Below, piece by piece: positions 43,180-52,286 of a stretch of 64,000 nt of DNA (position 1 is its first letter; every line of letters begins with the position of its first letter). The notes beneath the pieces are model-generated. The model saw only the letters and a list, made by a program, of their open reading frames with translations. It was not told where the DNA came from and made no database searches. The stretch is from Thermodesulfobacteriota bacterium (GTDB lineage Bacteria > Desulfobacterota_D > UBA1144 > Nemesobacterales > UBA2774), in NCBI GenBank assembly GCA_040754335.1, contig JBFMCV010000005.1, positions 124,001 to 188,000 of the forward strand, in the 5' to 3' direction. Position numbers and translations under genes: made by a program.

Positions 43180-44109
43180 ATGAGAAACGCAGGAAAACCA
43201 AGCTGGATAAAGGCCCAGCTGCCCAGGGGCCCCAATTACACCCATCTCAAAAACCTGATGAGGACGCTCAACCTCCATACCGTATGCGAAGAGGCAAAGT
43301 GTCCTAACATCGGGGAGTGCTGGGGCGCGGGGACGCTCACGTTCATGATAATGGGGGATACGTGCACGAGGAGCTGCGGGTTCTGCCACGTGAAAACGGG
43401 GAGAGGCGGAGAGCTCGACTGGAACGAGCCTGAAAGAGTGGCAGAGGCAGTGAAGGACCTCACGCGGAATAACGCCTACATTACACACATAGTGATCACG
43501 TCCGTAAACCGCGACGACAGGAACTACGAGAGCGCACGCATATTCGCCGAGACCATAAGGAGAGTGAGAGCCGAGAACCCGTCTGTGAAGATAGAGGTGC
43601 TTATACCCGATTTCAAGGGGGACTCGAGCGCGCTCGGCGAAGTCTTGAACGCCGGGCCCGACGTGCTGAACCACAACATCGAGACCGTGCCGAGGCTATA
43701 CCGCTTGCCGCAGTTGACGCCTTCGGGAATAAGGAGGTCGGTAAGGCCCCAGGCGAATTACGACTGGTCGCTCAAAGTACTTTCTGAAAGCAAGGAGCGC
43801 GGGCAGGAAGGCATGCTCACAAAGTCGGGCATAATGGTCGGACTCGGCGAGGAGATGGACGAGGTCGTGGAGACGCTCGGGGACTTGAAGAAAGCCGGAT
43901 GCGATATAGTGACTATAGGCCAGTACCTCCAGCCCACGAACGATCACCTGCCTGTATCGAAGTTCTATCATCCGATGGAGTTCGAGTCGCTCAAGACCTA
44001 CGGCGAGAACGTGATAGGGATACCGCACGTCGAGGCGGGCCCGTTAGTCAGAAGCTCCTACCACGCGGAGAAGCAGGTGCTTAAAATGGCCGCGCATTCG
44101 CTCTCCTGA
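43180..44109 (+). CDS. lipA: Lipoyl synthase
   Basis: 309 residues from the ATG at 43180 (MRNAGKPSWIKAQLPRG); an upstream TTG frame overlapping lapA is not family-like. Radical-SAM enzyme inserting two sulfurs into the octanoyl chain. Auxiliary cluster motif CEEAKCPNIGECW and radical-SAM CTRSCGFCHVKTGR are intact, and the C-terminal RSSYHAEKQ Ser, the last auxiliary ligand, is present. No lipB is adjacent. Confidence 0.96.
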   Translation: MRNAGKPSWIKAQLPRGPNYTHLKNLMRTLNLHTVCEEAKCPNIGECWGAGTLTFMIMGDTCTRSCGFCHVKTGRGGELDWNEPERVAEAVKDLTRNNAYITHIVITSVNRDDRNYESARIFAETIRRVRAENPSVKIEVLIPDFKGDSSALGEVLNAGPDVLNHNIETVPRLYRLPQLTPSGIRRSVRPQANYDWSLKVLSESKERGQEGMLTKSGIMVGLGEEMDEVVETLGDLKKAGCDIVTIGQYLQPTNDHLPVSKFYHPMEFESLKTYGENVIGIPHVEAGPLVRSSYHAEKQVLKMAAHSLS

Positions 44110-44201
44110 AAAAATACCAAAGCAATACCCAACTGCTAACCCTTCGGATTCTATCCCGTTTCTTCTTGATAAATCCCGAAAAGCATATAAATTCATAGCT
44201 C

Positions 44202-45413
44202 ATGAAATACGTGATACTGCAGGGCGACGGGATGCCGGACCACCCTCTGCCGGAGCTGGGCGGGAAGACACCGCTCGAAGCCGCGAGGACGCCCAACCTC
44301 GACAGGATAGCGAAGTCCGCGATCAAATTCGGCATGGTGAAGACGATCCCAGACAACCTTCCGCCCGGAAGCGACGTCGGGAACCTCACCGTCCTCGGAT
44401 ATAACCCAAACCTCTATTACACGGGCAGGTCGCCGCTCGAAGCCGCGAGCATAGGCGTCCCCCTCAAAGACGGAGACGTCACGCTCAGGTGCAACCTCGT
44501 TACTCTCGCTCCGGGGAGCGGGGGCCTCATAATGGAGGATTACAGCTCCGGCCATATCTCTACCGAAGAGGCGCGCGCGATGATACTCGATCTCAAAAAG
44601 GAGCTCGACGAGAAGAACCTGACTTTTTTCCCCGGAGTGAGCTACAGGCACCTCCTCGTATGGTCGGGCGGGAACATGGACATACACACGACCCCGCCGC
44701 ACGACATATCGGGCAAGGGGATCGACGCTTACATACCCTCGGGAGACGGGACAGAGAAGCTCAACGAGTTGATAGAGCGGTCGAGGGCGATACTGAAAGA
44801 CCACCCGGTGAACAAGAAGAGGATAGCCGAAGGTAAGAACCCGGCCACGAGCATATGGCTCTGGGGCCAGGGGGTCGCGCCCGATATGCCGTCCTTCGAG
44901 GAGCTCTACGGGCTCACGGGCTCCGTTATTTCGGCTGTAGATCTCGTGAAGGGGATCGGGCACTACGCGAAGCTCAGGGTGATAGACGTCCCCGGCGCGA
45001 CCGGATACCTCGATACGAACTACGAGGGCAAGGTCGACTACGCTCTCGACTCACTCGAAGAAGTAGACCTCACGATGATACACATAGAATCGACGGATGA
45101 GACGGGACACGTGGGGAAGGCCGAGCTCAAGATACAGGCGATAGAGGACTTCGACGGGCGCGTCGTGGGACGCGTGCTCGAAGGGATAAAGAGGTTTGGG
45201 GACTATAAGATACTCGTCATGTCGGACCACCCTACGCCGATCGATTTAAGGACTCACGTGAATGAGCCCGTTCCCTTCGCCATATACAGCTCGGAGGACG
45301 AGAGCGTAAAAAACGACTCCTACGTTTACACGGAAAAATCCGCGAGCACTTCTCCTGTGTTCATATCCGAAGGGTGGAGGCTGCTCGGGATGCTGGTGGG
45401 GAGAGAGATTTAA
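44202..45413 (+). CDS. apgM: Cofactor-independent phosphoglycerate mutase, archaeal type
   Basis: 403 residues. Alkaline-phosphatase-superfamily enzyme interconverting 3- and 2-phosphoglycerate in a metal-dependent way. Metal-site motifs LQGDGMPDHP, GSDVGNLTVLGYNP (with a Ser or Thr nucleophile region near 62-65), HIESTDETGHVGK and VMSDHPTPIDLRTHVNEPVPFA are complete. ApgM is the type common in archaea and some bacteria, different from GpmI. A strong terminator follows 38 bp after the stop. Confidence 0.93.
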   Translation: MKYVILQGDGMPDHPLPELGGKTPLEAARTPNLDRIAKSAIKFGMVKTIPDNLPPGSDVGNLTVLGYNPNLYYTGRSPLEAASIGVPLKDGDVTLRCNLVTLAPGSGGLIMEDYSSGHISTEEARAMILDLKKELDEKNLTFFPGVSYRHLLVWSGGNMDIHTTPPHDISGKGIDAYIPSGDGTEKLNELIERSRAILKDHPVNKKRIAEGKNPATSIWLWGQGVAPDMPSFEELYGLTGSVISAVDLVKGIGHYAKLRVIDVPGATGYLDTNYEGKVDYALDSLEEVDLTMIHIESTDETGHVGKAELKIQAIEDFDGRVVGRVLEGIKRFGDYKILVMSDHPTPIDLRTHVNEPVPFAIYSSEDESVKNDSYVYTEKSASTSPVFISEGWRLLGMLVGREI

Positions 45414-45450
45414 AATTATCCAAAAAAACCTGCGTGCTTATTACCGAAAA

Positions 45451-45480
45451 CCCCTCCGGGTAGAAACCCGGAGGGGCTTT
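45451..45480 (+). terminator. Rho-independent terminator after apgM
   Basis: CCCCTCCGGGT-AGAA-ACCCGGAGGGG: a perfect 11-bp GC-rich stem with a GAAA-like loop, then CTTT. The upstream AAAA also gives a T-run on the minus strand, so it can end the convergent lipoprotein gene from the other side. Confidence 0.92.
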
Positions 45481-45489
45481 CAGGATTAA

Positions 45490-45924
45490 TTATACTTTCC
45501 CTGTAAATACAACCGCAGTCCCCTCGCAAACCGGCGCCTTAACAGTGTACTCGAGCCTCGTGCGGAACTTGCTAGTCGGGTCTAGCCTGTAAAATGTCTT
45601 CTCCTGATAGTCCGCATGCGCCTTAACCACGGCATCCGCTCCCGCTCCGCTCGCGACCTGACGGAGCTTATCAAAACACTGTTCTTCGCTGGCATACTGA
45701 TCACCCGATGCTTTCACTATGCCGATCCGCTCATAAGGCCTATCAATATCGCTCTTTGTAAGCAATACCTTCTGAACCTCTGATTTCGGGGGATAAATGT
45801 CGGCGCCGAGCCCGACGAACTCACCTTGCGTTCGTGCACATGCCGCAAGATATAAGGGAATCAGCAGTACGGTTATAACCGCGATCCCAACAATTAATTT
45901 TTTTGCATTGTTATATTTTCTCAT
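45490..45924 (-). CDS. Small lipoprotein of unknown function
   Basis: 144 residues from the ATG at 45924, which has AAAGGAGATATC ahead; 12 codons upstream are open but not supported. Lipoprotein signal with LAAC (Cys29). The mature part has YERIGIVKASG and EEQCFDKLRQVASGAGADAVVKAHADY, a pattern seen in small outer-membrane sensor-like lipoproteins such as RcsF or DUF4156 families, with a second Cys pair. Homology to RcsF is only a suggestion. Convergent with apgM. Confidence 0.78.
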   Translation of the reverse strand: MRKYNNAKKLIVGIAVITVLLIPLYLAACARTQGEFVGLGADIYPPKSEVQKVLLTKSDIDRPYERIGIVKASGDQYASEEQCFDKLRQVASGAGADAVVKAHADYQEKTFYRLDPTSKFRTRLEYTVKAPVCEGTAVVFTGKV

Positions 45925-46070
45925 TTCTCGATATCTCCTTTGTTTATTTTTTAATGCCACGAAAAAGACTCCCTTGCCGAATGCCTCTGCTTCGAAAAGC
46001 GATATTGATACACGGATTGTGATGTTATTAATAAGCTAGATCGTTAAGCAGAGGAAGGCGGCGGAAGGAA

Positions 46071-46457
46071 TTATAGTAAAAAGGAAGAATTAGCTAGGTA
46101 TAACTCAAGCGGCTCGTTATTCTTCTTTATATCAAGGTTTGATCGAAAACCTGAAACCTTATTGATTACCAAAATCGGCGTATTAACTATCGTCGAGGAC
46201 AAGATTATATTCTTCTGATCAATGTCGTGATTATAGGTAGCATTGGTAAGTGCGAAATGGCAGATACATGCTCCATGCTTTGATGAATCGTCATTTTTGG
46301 GAGTATGTACCGTCGATTCGGTATCTGAAACCCCATCCGAACGGTTCGCATGGCAACTGGCTTTATTTGAGTAAGTCTGAGAGCGGGATATGCCTTCTCC
46401 CAAGCCCGTATAGCAGAGAATAACACTAAAAGCCAGCAAGAGATTTATGTATCTCAT
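46071..46457 (-). CDS. Small exported Cys/His-containing protein of unknown function
   Basis: 128 residues with an N-terminal signal peptide (MRYINLLLAFSVILCYTGLG). The mature part has KASCHANRS and KHGACICHFALTNATYNH, giving a possible metal-binding set of three Cys and several His, then a plain C-terminal segment. The gene is AT-rich compared with its neighbours. It is divergent from the TPR gene. The HGACICHF pattern resembles small secreted metal-related proteins found near heavy-metal genes, but no such genes are here. No function assigned. Confidence 0.6.
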   Translation of the reverse strand: MRYINLLLAFSVILCYTGLGEGISRSQTYSNKASCHANRSDGVSDTESTVHTPKNDDSSKHGACICHFALTNATYNHDIDQKNIILSSTIVNTPILVINKVSGFRSNLDIKKNNEPLELYLANSSFLL

Positions 46458-46564
46458 ATGCCCTCAATAAAAAGGTTAGCTCTCCTGAATTTCAAAGTCA
46501 ATCGGGTTTAAACAGGTGAAAAATCTGAATAACATTCGGGCAAGCCGTGCACGTTTTTTGAGCA

Positions 46565-46586
46565 ATTAAAGGCGGGGGCCTTTAAT
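46565..46586. promoter_or_regulatory. ATTAAAGGC-GGGG-GCCTTTAAT palindrome
   Basis: Perfect 9-bp inverted repeat with a four-G centre, in the 226-bp space between two divergent genes. It could be an operator or hairpin. A second pair, CTCCCT/AGGGAG (about 46637-46652), with outer arms CAAAT..CTCCC / GGGGAGGTTTG, lies just before the TPR gene. Confidence 0.4.
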
Positions 46587-46683
46587 AAAATTCAACAATA
46601 TCGGGGGACTAAAACTTGGCATATCATTTGCAAATCTCCCTTAGTAGGGAGAGGGGAGGTTTGTTGGCGCAGGAGGGACAGAT

Positions 46684-47862
46684 ATGAGAATTCAGATAAT
46701 TAGAAGTTTGATCTTTGGCGGGATTCTTGCTTTTATTTTTGTGTTTCACACCATCCCGGGGAATGCATACTCATCCGATAAAACTCTTAATGACTCGACC
46801 GATAACACGGCCGAGAAATCCTCTGCATACGAATACTTCACGCAAGGAAGAAACGTTTATTTGCTCTCAACTCCTGAAGGATATGAAGCTTCAGTAAACT
46901 GGTATAAAAAGGCGATTGCTGCAGATGAGAAATATGCATCTGCATATGCGGGACTCGGAGAGTCGTACGCATTCTGGGGAGGCTCGAAAGGGCAGAACGG
47001 GGACCAAGACTATGAGGTTCTTTATAATCAGTCACTAAACTACAGCGTGAAGGCTGTCGAATTAGCGCCAAACCTGGGCCACTCTCACCGCGCACTGGCC
47101 ACAAGCTACTATGCCCTGGGTAGATTTGAAGAGGCCGAGAGAGAGGCACTGCGGGCAATAAATATGGACCCTAATGACGCCGAGGCGTATTTTATTGCCT
47201 GGAAAGCAGAGGGTGAGAATCCCGAGAGCGTCTACATTAGAAAGGCTCTCGACATAAACCCGAATTTGCTCATGGCTCATAACGATCTCGGAGCCGCATA
47301 CATGGCGAGCGGTGACTACGATAAGGCTATTTATCACTTGACGCGTACGGCCGAGCTCAATCCTGACAGCGCGCTCGTACATAACAACCTCGGACACGCT
47401 TTAGAAAAGACAGGAAAAACAGAAGACGCGATAAAGGAATACAAAAAAGCTATAGACATTGATCCGAATAATGATCTTACACACAGTAATCTTGCGACTG
47501 TATTAGTGAGTAAAGGAGAAATGGGGAAAGCTACCAATGAATACAAAAAAGCAGTCGAAATCAATCCAAACAGCGCTCTATTCCATTACAATCTCGGTAC
47601 CGCTCTGTTACTTGGCGGAAAAATTGAAGAGGGAATTACGGAGCTTAAAAGGACCATCGAAATTAACCCGCACTTCGGGGAGGCATACACTAACCTCGGC
47701 CGCGCTTTGATGGAAGTAGGCAAGACTGATGAAGCAATAGATGCATTGAGAAAAGCTATTGAGATAAATCCAGACGATGAACTTGCACATCGACACCTTT
47801 CACGCGTTTCCGGAGAAGCCTGCAATACGGAAAACACTTCAAGTTATCGAGCTCATTATTGA
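46684..47862 (+). CDS. Exported TPR-repeat protein
   Basis: 392 residues. Signal peptide about 1-28 (SLIFGGILAFIFVFHTIPGNAYS). Then about eight tetratricopeptide repeats of the pattern NLGxALxxxGKxxEAIxxxKKAIEINPN, evenly spaced from about residue 170 to the end; the first 150 residues have more divergent repeats. TPR arrays bind other proteins; partner unknown. AGGAGGG precedes the ATG. The gene is richer in AT than its neighbours and uses more AAA/GAA/ATT codons, so it may be acquired. Confidence 0.9.
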   Translation: MRIQIIRSLIFGGILAFIFVFHTIPGNAYSSDKTLNDSTDNTAEKSSAYEYFTQGRNVYLLSTPEGYEASVNWYKKAIAADEKYASAYAGLGESYAFWGGSKGQNGDQDYEVLYNQSLNYSVKAVELAPNLGHSHRALATSYYALGRFEEAEREALRAINMDPNDAEAYFIAWKAEGENPESVYIRKALDINPNLLMAHNDLGAAYMASGDYDKAIYHLTRTAELNPDSALVHNNLGHALEKTGKTEDAIKEYKKAIDIDPNNDLTHSNLATVLVSKGEMGKATNEYKKAVEINPNSALFHYNLGTALLLGGKIEEGITELKRTIEINPHFGEAYTNLGRALMEVGKTDEAIDALRKAIEINPDDELAHRHLSRVSGEACNTENTSSYRAHY

Positions 47863-48484
47863 CTATAGTCTCACTGGAAACTAATGGGCATGCCTAGAAG
47901 GTGCCACTCACCTTTTCCCTCTCCAGGCGGGGGAAATCAATGGAATCGCGGCTGGCCTGTCCTGAACCATGTCCTGAATTTATTTCAGGATCTATTCAGG
48001 AAAGCCGCTCCTACGGTTCGTATAAATCCAAAATACCGGATTCCCGATTTGTTTTGGCTTGTGCTGCAAGATACTGGGAGAATGAAGTATATTTGCAATC
48101 AGTCCGGGGCGACCGATTGCGCGCTTGCTTGCAATCGTTATTCGGAAATGACAAGAAGATTAAGGTAAACCCCCACCCAACCCTGAAACAAGTTCAGGGC
48201 AGGCCCTCCCCCTTTAGAATGGAGGAGGGAAATGAAATAGCGGACGAACGGGCGGCGGGTCGCCGCGGACGTATGGGAGTACAACTCGTTCGACCCTTCG
48301 ACAGGCTCCCGTCTACGCTAAAGCTTCGCAGACTACCGGGGCGAACCGGTCGGGTTACACCACAGTTATATTGTGGCGTTACACGAGAATCGTAGAACAC
48401 ACCATGCGTGCTTAGACAAGCTCAGCACAAACGGGTGGGGTTAAATTGTCGGCCGGTTTTTAAATGCTGGCTGGAGTCATAGAA
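47863..48484. repeat. Repeat cluster E between the TPR gene and mazG
   Basis: 620 bp without a credible gene. Elements: GTCCTGAA..TTCAGGATC (47969-47989) and a half-copy TATTCAGG; the composite ACCCCCACCCAACCCTGAA...TTCAGGG...CCCTCCCCC (48168-48235), cognate to 22784-22851; CGTTCGACCCTTCGACAGGCTCC and GGGGCGAACCGGTCGGGTT (48288-48356); and GTGCTTAGACAAGCTCAGCACAAACGGG (48409-48436), cognate to 20870-20895. A degraded ORF-like frame across 47901-48395 is composed of these repeats and is not called as a gene. Confidence 0.7.
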
Positions 48485-49261
48485 TCACACATTGCGTGTG
48501 TCGCGTTTTACTTCATTCCAGAGCTCGTCCATTTCGGAAAGCGAAAGCTCGGAGAGCTCTTTGCCGCGGGCTTCGGCTTTGTCTTCTATCCTTCCGAACC
48601 TCTCGATGAAGCTGTCTATCGCCTTGTGCGCGGCCCCCTCGGCGTCTATATTGAGATGCCTCCCGAGGTTGACGAGTGAGAAGACGAGGTCCCCCCATTC
48701 CTTCTCGATCGCGGCGGAGTCGCCCCTCTTCATCTCTTCCTCGAGCTCTGACAGCTCCTCCCTCACCTTTGCAATCACCTCGCCGGCGCCGCTCCAGTCG
48801 AATCCCACCTGGGACGCCTTCTCGCCCACCCTTTGCGCCCTGAGCAGCGACGGCATCGTGCGGGGAATGTGAAGGAGCCTCCTCTTCCTCGATTTCTCCT
48901 TGAGCTTCTGGGAATGCCACCTCTTTACCGCCTCTTCGGCGTTTGCGGCCCTTTCCTCGCCGAACACGTGCGGGTGCCGCCTCACGAGCTTGTTATGAAG
49001 CTGGTCGATAACGTCGTATACGCCGAAATCCCCGTTCTCTTCGGCGATCTGGGACGCGAACAGCACCTCGTACAAGAGGTCGCCGAGCTCCTCGGCGAGC
49101 TCGTCCCTGTCCCGGGATTCGATCGCCTGGACGACCTCATAAGCTTCCTCGATTATATAAGATTTCAGTGTGTCGAGGGTCTGCTCCCTGTCCCAGGGAC
49201 AGCCCTCTGGGCTCCTGAGATGGATGGATAAATTTACCAAATCCTCAAAAGACTTCTTCAT
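48485..49261 (-). CDS. mazG: Nucleoside triphosphate pyrophosphohydrolase MazG
   Basis: 258 residues from the ATG at 49261 (AAAGGAGAA ahead); longer upstream frame rejected. Two MazG domains: the first with EEAYEVVQAIESRDRDELAEELGDLLYEVLF (metal-binding ExxE...ExxD), the second with VREELSELEEEMKRG and EWGDLVFSLVNLGRH. Hydrolyses NTPs and lowers ppGpp-related signals in known bacteria. Its last five codons (DTRNV) and stop are spelled by an ACACACGCAATGTGTGA palindrome, a member of the ACACAC/GTGTGT repeat family. Confidence 0.94.
   Translation of the reverse strand: MKKSFEDLVNLSIHLRSPEGCPWDREQTLDTLKSYIIEEAYEVVQAIESRDRDELAEELGDLLYEVLFASQIAEENGDFGVYDVIDQLHNKLVRRHPHVFGEERAANAEEAVKRWHSQKLKEKSRKRRLLHIPRTMPSLLRAQRVGEKASQVGFDWSGAGEVIAKVREELSELEEEMKRGDSAAIEKEWGDLVFSLVNLGRHLNIDAEGAAHKAIDSFIERFGRIEDKAEARGKELSELSLSEMDELWNEVKRDTRNV
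48487..48501. repeat. CACACATTGCGTGTG palindrome at the mazG stop codon
   Basis: CACAC-ATTGC-GTGTG, an imperfect-centre relative of ACACAC-GTA-GTGTGT (9469) and ACACAC-TAT-GTGTGT (9740). It overlaps the last codons of mazG. A less exact relative, ACACACCATGCGTGCTTAG, is at 48399-48417. Confidence 0.6.
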
Positions 49262-49383
49262 AAATTCTCCTTTTTGATACATAATTGAAATGAGCCGATT
49301 TAAGAGAAGCGATAACACTAAAATTAAACTGTTTCATATTTACATTTATAGCGAGTATTATTGCTGTAAATACAAAATTTCCA

Positions 49384-49974
49384 ATGATCGGTAAAACGGG
49401 CAACGCAAAAGGGTCGATAATAATCAATGCGAAAGAGTACATCATAAACTCTTACGGCGAGAGCGCATGGAGAAAGATTATAAACAATTTACCCGACACG
49501 GATAGAATGGTTTTAGAAAACGAAATCGTGACGACGGAATGGTATCCCGCACCTCTTTTGAACCGCCTGCTGAACACATACGACGTGCTGTACGGGAAAG
49601 GCGACTTTTTATCGATCATACCGATAGCCGAATATATCGCGAATAAGGATCTCGGGCCTATGATCGAAGCCCTCGTAAATCTGAAAAAACCGTCAGTCGT
49701 TCTGAAAAGCGCGCCTTCGCTCTGGAGCAGGTATTTCGACAGCGGTCTTATGGAACTGGAGTTGCTGGATGATGAAAAAAATTTCTCCGTGCTCTATCTC
49801 GATGAAATAGCCGACGAAAACAGAGCCTCGGGAGTTGCCGTATGCAATTTTGCCGTGCCCGAATGGTTCAAGACCGGACTGACCATGGCCGGGGCGAACA
49901 AGGCGGAAATTGTCCATACAGGGTGCCGGTATAAAAACGATGCAATATGCAGGTTCGAGGTATGGTGGGATTAG
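49384..49974 (+). CDS. DUF2378 (TIGR02265-like) protein
   Basis: 196 residues, no signal peptide or membrane helix. The pattern KGSIIINAKEYIINSYGESAWRKIINNLP, VTTEWYPAPLLNRLLNTYD, YGKGDFLSIIPIAEYIANKDLG and GCRYKNDAICRFEVWWD follows the DUF2378 family, which is expanded as paralogues in Myxococcus and relatives and is related to heme-NO-binding/V4R-type sensor folds. Function unknown. AT-rich 120 bp upstream separates it from the divergent mazG start. Confidence 0.82.
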   Translation: MIGKTGNAKGSIIINAKEYIINSYGESAWRKIINNLPDTDRMVLENEIVTTEWYPAPLLNRLLNTYDVLYGKGDFLSIIPIAEYIANKDLGPMIEALVNLKKPSVVLKSAPSLWSRYFDSGLMELELLDDEKNFSVLYLDEIADENRASGVAVCNFAVPEWFKTGLTMAGANKAEIVHTGCRYKNDAICRFEVWWD

Positions 49975-50001
49975 CTTTAGACTCGCGGAGGACGGTGAAA
50001 A

Positions 50002-51135
50002 CTAAGCTTTCGCTATCAGATTCTTCGGATACCTTGTGAGATTCGTGCAGCCGTTCTTCTCAACAACGACCACGTCTTCGATCCTGACGCCGCCCGTTTT
50101 CTCGTAATAAAGCCCGGGCTCCACGGTCACCACATTCCCCGCCTCGAGTACCTCGTCTCCGAGACTTATCCGGGGCGGCTCGTGGATCTCGAGTCCGAGG
50201 CCGTGTCCTGTCGAATGTATGAAGCCCTGTGCCCTGCCTCCCTTCGCGGACGTTTCGAACCCGCGGCTCCTGAAATAGTCGACTACGGCGGAGTGTACGT
50301 CTTTTACCCTGACGCCCGCCTTTATCATTCCTATCGCGAGCTTCTGGCCCCTGAGCACCGTATCGTACATCCTGACGAGCTCGGGCGAGGGCTCTCCTCT
50401 TACGACAGTCCTCGTCATGTCGCCGAAGTAGCCGCTCGTCTGAGACCTGGGGAAGATGTCGATGACGACGGGCTTGTCCGCGTAAATCGGGCCTTCTCCC
50501 CTGTGATGGGGCATGGCCGAATGAGCCCCGCACGCGACGATCGTGTGAGAAGCGGTGAGACCCTTCCTCGAAAGCCCGGCGTTTATCTCGCCCTTCACGC
50601 TTTCCGAAGTGAGGAGGGCGCCCTCGAGATAGAGCTTCCCCTTCCGGACCTCGGATGCGGCGATCATCTTTATCGCGAGGTCCATCGCCCTTACAGTCTC
50701 TTTCATCGCGTTCTTAATCAACCCGACCTCGCGTGGCGTCTTCCTGAGCCTCTCCTTGAAGAACGGCTCCTCGTCGCTCGGTATGACCGTGTATCCGCGC
50801 TCTCTCAGCCCGTCCGCATATTTCAGGGAGAAGCGTCCGGGGACTATGACTTTTTTTATCTTCAAGTCTTTGAGCAGAAGGTCGGCGACGTCGAGGAGCC
50901 TCAGCTTTTTCACATTAGCCGCGAGAAGCCTTCTCTGAAGGTCAGATAAAGAGACGACCCTGTCGACTGTCGCCTCTTTCCTGCCCCTTTCTATCTCGAG
51001 GTCGCTCAGCACGAGCATCTTCTTCCCTTTATGCTCGATGTAGATCACCGGGTCGGGAACGAAAAAGCCCGTCCTGTAATAAAGGTCGGCGTTCTCCTCG
51101 CTCGTGTCGATTATGAGGCAGGCACCCTTTTTCAT
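50002..51135 (-). CDS. M24-family metallopeptidase (Xaa-Pro aminopeptidase-like)
   Basis: 377 residues from the ATG at 51135; a TTG frame start 7 codons upstream is less likely. N-terminal creatinase-like domain to about residue 140, then the pita-bread catalytic domain. Metal ligands: the Asp pair in [23 protein letters not shown], His in [15 protein letters not shown], Glu in VTVEPGLYY and Glu in [10 protein letters not shown]. Removes N-terminal residues before proline or acts as dipeptidase. Convergent with the DUF2378 gene. Confidence 0.93.
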   Translation of the reverse strand: MKKGACLIIDTSEENADLYYRTGFFVPDPVIYIEHKGKKMLVLSDLEIERGRKEATVDRVVSLSDLQRRLLAANVKKLRLLDVADLLLKDLKIKKVIVPGRFSLKYADGLRERGYTVIPSDEEPFFKERLRKTPREVGLIKNAMKETVRAMDLAIKMIAASEVRKGKLYLEGALLTSESVKGEINAGLSRKGLTASHTIVACGAHSAMPHHRGEGPIYADKPVVIDIFPRSQTSGYFGDMTRTVVRGEPSPELVRMYDTVLRGQKLAIGMIKAGVRVKDVHSAVVDYFRSRGFETSAKGGRAQGFIHSTGHGLGLEIHEPPRISLGDEVLEAGNVVTVEPGLYYEKTGGVRIEDVVVVEKNGCTNLTRYPKNLIAKA

Positions 51136-51302
51136 TGAATTGACACTATACCTCAAGGCCGATCCATATCAAGTGAAAACAGGCCCGGCCGGCGCAGGGA
51201 ACATCCTCCCGCATAGTGCAGGACGGATTATTACAATCTAACGGCAGTGTGTATAATTATTTGCGGCGGCAGGGGGGATAAATAGAAAATATTAAGAGGG
51301 CT

Positions 51303-51767
51303 ATGATGAGCAACAAAAATGCGGCATTGGTAACTGCGATTCTCCTGATGATTTACCTTATAACGGCGGGCGGGAAATTCACTCGCGCACAGAACGGAGA
51401 TACGGCGAAGACGGTCTCTCTCGACCAGATCTGCGAGCTCTACCTCGATTACCCCATGTCCGCAGACGACATCTATCACGACAAGACCGTGAAGACAACG
51501 GTCGAGGTCTCGGGCGTGAGGAAGATACCGTTGATGTGCGCAGGCTTCCCCGAAGGGAGCTTTACCATGGAAATCGTCACCAAGCACGGCCCCGTACTCG
51601 AATGTTACTGCAACCCGCCTCTCTACAAAAGCGTTCTCGACAGCACCCCCCGTGGGAGCAGTCTCACGGTCACGGGCACCTACAAGTCCATGTCGGGATC
51701 GTTCTCCGAGAGCTACAGCGAGGAGGAGCAGTGCAAGGTGACGATGCATAACTGCAGCTTCAAGTGA
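51303..51767 (+). CDS. Exported OB-fold (tRNA_anti-like) protein
   Basis: 154 residues. Signal peptide about 1-29 (AALVTAILLMIYLITAGGKFTRAQ). The mature part follows the tRNA_anti-like OB-fold: QICELYLDYPMSADDIYHDKTVKTTVEVSGV, FTMEIVTKHGPVLECYCNPP, and GSSLTVTGTYKSMSG. Four to five Cys residues are expected to pair. Such OB folds in exported proteins bind unknown ligands. A TATAAT-like -10 at 51252-51257 lies ahead, with only a weak -35. Its stop overlaps the next start. Confidence 0.72.
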   Translation: MMSNKNAALVTAILLMIYLITAGGKFTRAQNGDTAKTVSLDQICELYLDYPMSADDIYHDKTVKTTVEVSGVRKIPLMCAGFPEGSFTMEIVTKHGPVLECYCNPPLYKSVLDSTPRGSSLTVTGTYKSMSGSFSESYSEEEQCKVTMHNCSFK

Positions 51768-52255
51768 CGATGCAGACGGCGCTTAAATTCATCTATATCC
51801 TGTCGCTCAGCTTCTGGATAGGGAGCATGTTTTTCTTTTCGTTCTTCGCCGCCCCGAGCATTTTCAAGGTGCTCCCTAGGGAGACGGCGGGGAACGTCGT
51901 CTCGGATATATTCCCGAAATACTACCTCGTCGCGTATATATGCGGCGGGGCGGCGGTCGTTACAACCGTACTGCTCAGGGTGATATATGAGCGCGGGGGC
52001 GGAATATCGTTCGGGGTCAGGCTGGGTGCGCTTCTGATCATGCTGGCGCTTGCCGTGTACGCTGGGGAGGTATTAAGGCCGAACGCGGTCGAAGCGAGGG
52101 CGGAGATGAGGAGCCTGACGGAGACATCACCTAATTACCCGGCAGCACACGAAAAATTCAGGAACCTCCACGCCCGCTCGGCGATAATAAACTCCGCCGT
52201 CTTCATCCTGGGGATTGCCATATTGTTTGTCGATGCATATACTAATAGAGAATAG
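51764..52255 (+). CDS. DUF4149 membrane protein
   Basis: 163 residues, four membrane helices. Opening KFIYILSLSFWIGSMFFFSFFAAPSIFKVLPRE is the DUF4149/TMEM205-like signature, with FPKYYLVAYICGG next and a closing helix near 143-158. Function unknown. GTG start overlaps the previous stop by four bases (GTGA); ATG at 51770 is the alternative start two codons later. Confidence 0.88.
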   Translation: MTMQTALKFIYILSLSFWIGSMFFFSFFAAPSIFKVLPRETAGNVVSDIFPKYYLVAYICGGAAVVTTVLLRVIYERGGGISFGVRLGALLIMLALAVYAGEVLRPNAVEARAEMRSLTETSPNYPAAHEKFRNLHARSAIINSAVFILGIAILFVDAYTNRE

Positions 52256-52286
52256 GGCTTCAATTCAAACAGGGAGGCGGTAATTA

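Noticed and set aside
47901-48395. 164-codon open frame in repeat cluster E
   Set aside because: It reads through several palindromic repeats, and parts of it are also found at 22.8 and 20.9 kb; no protein-like pattern.
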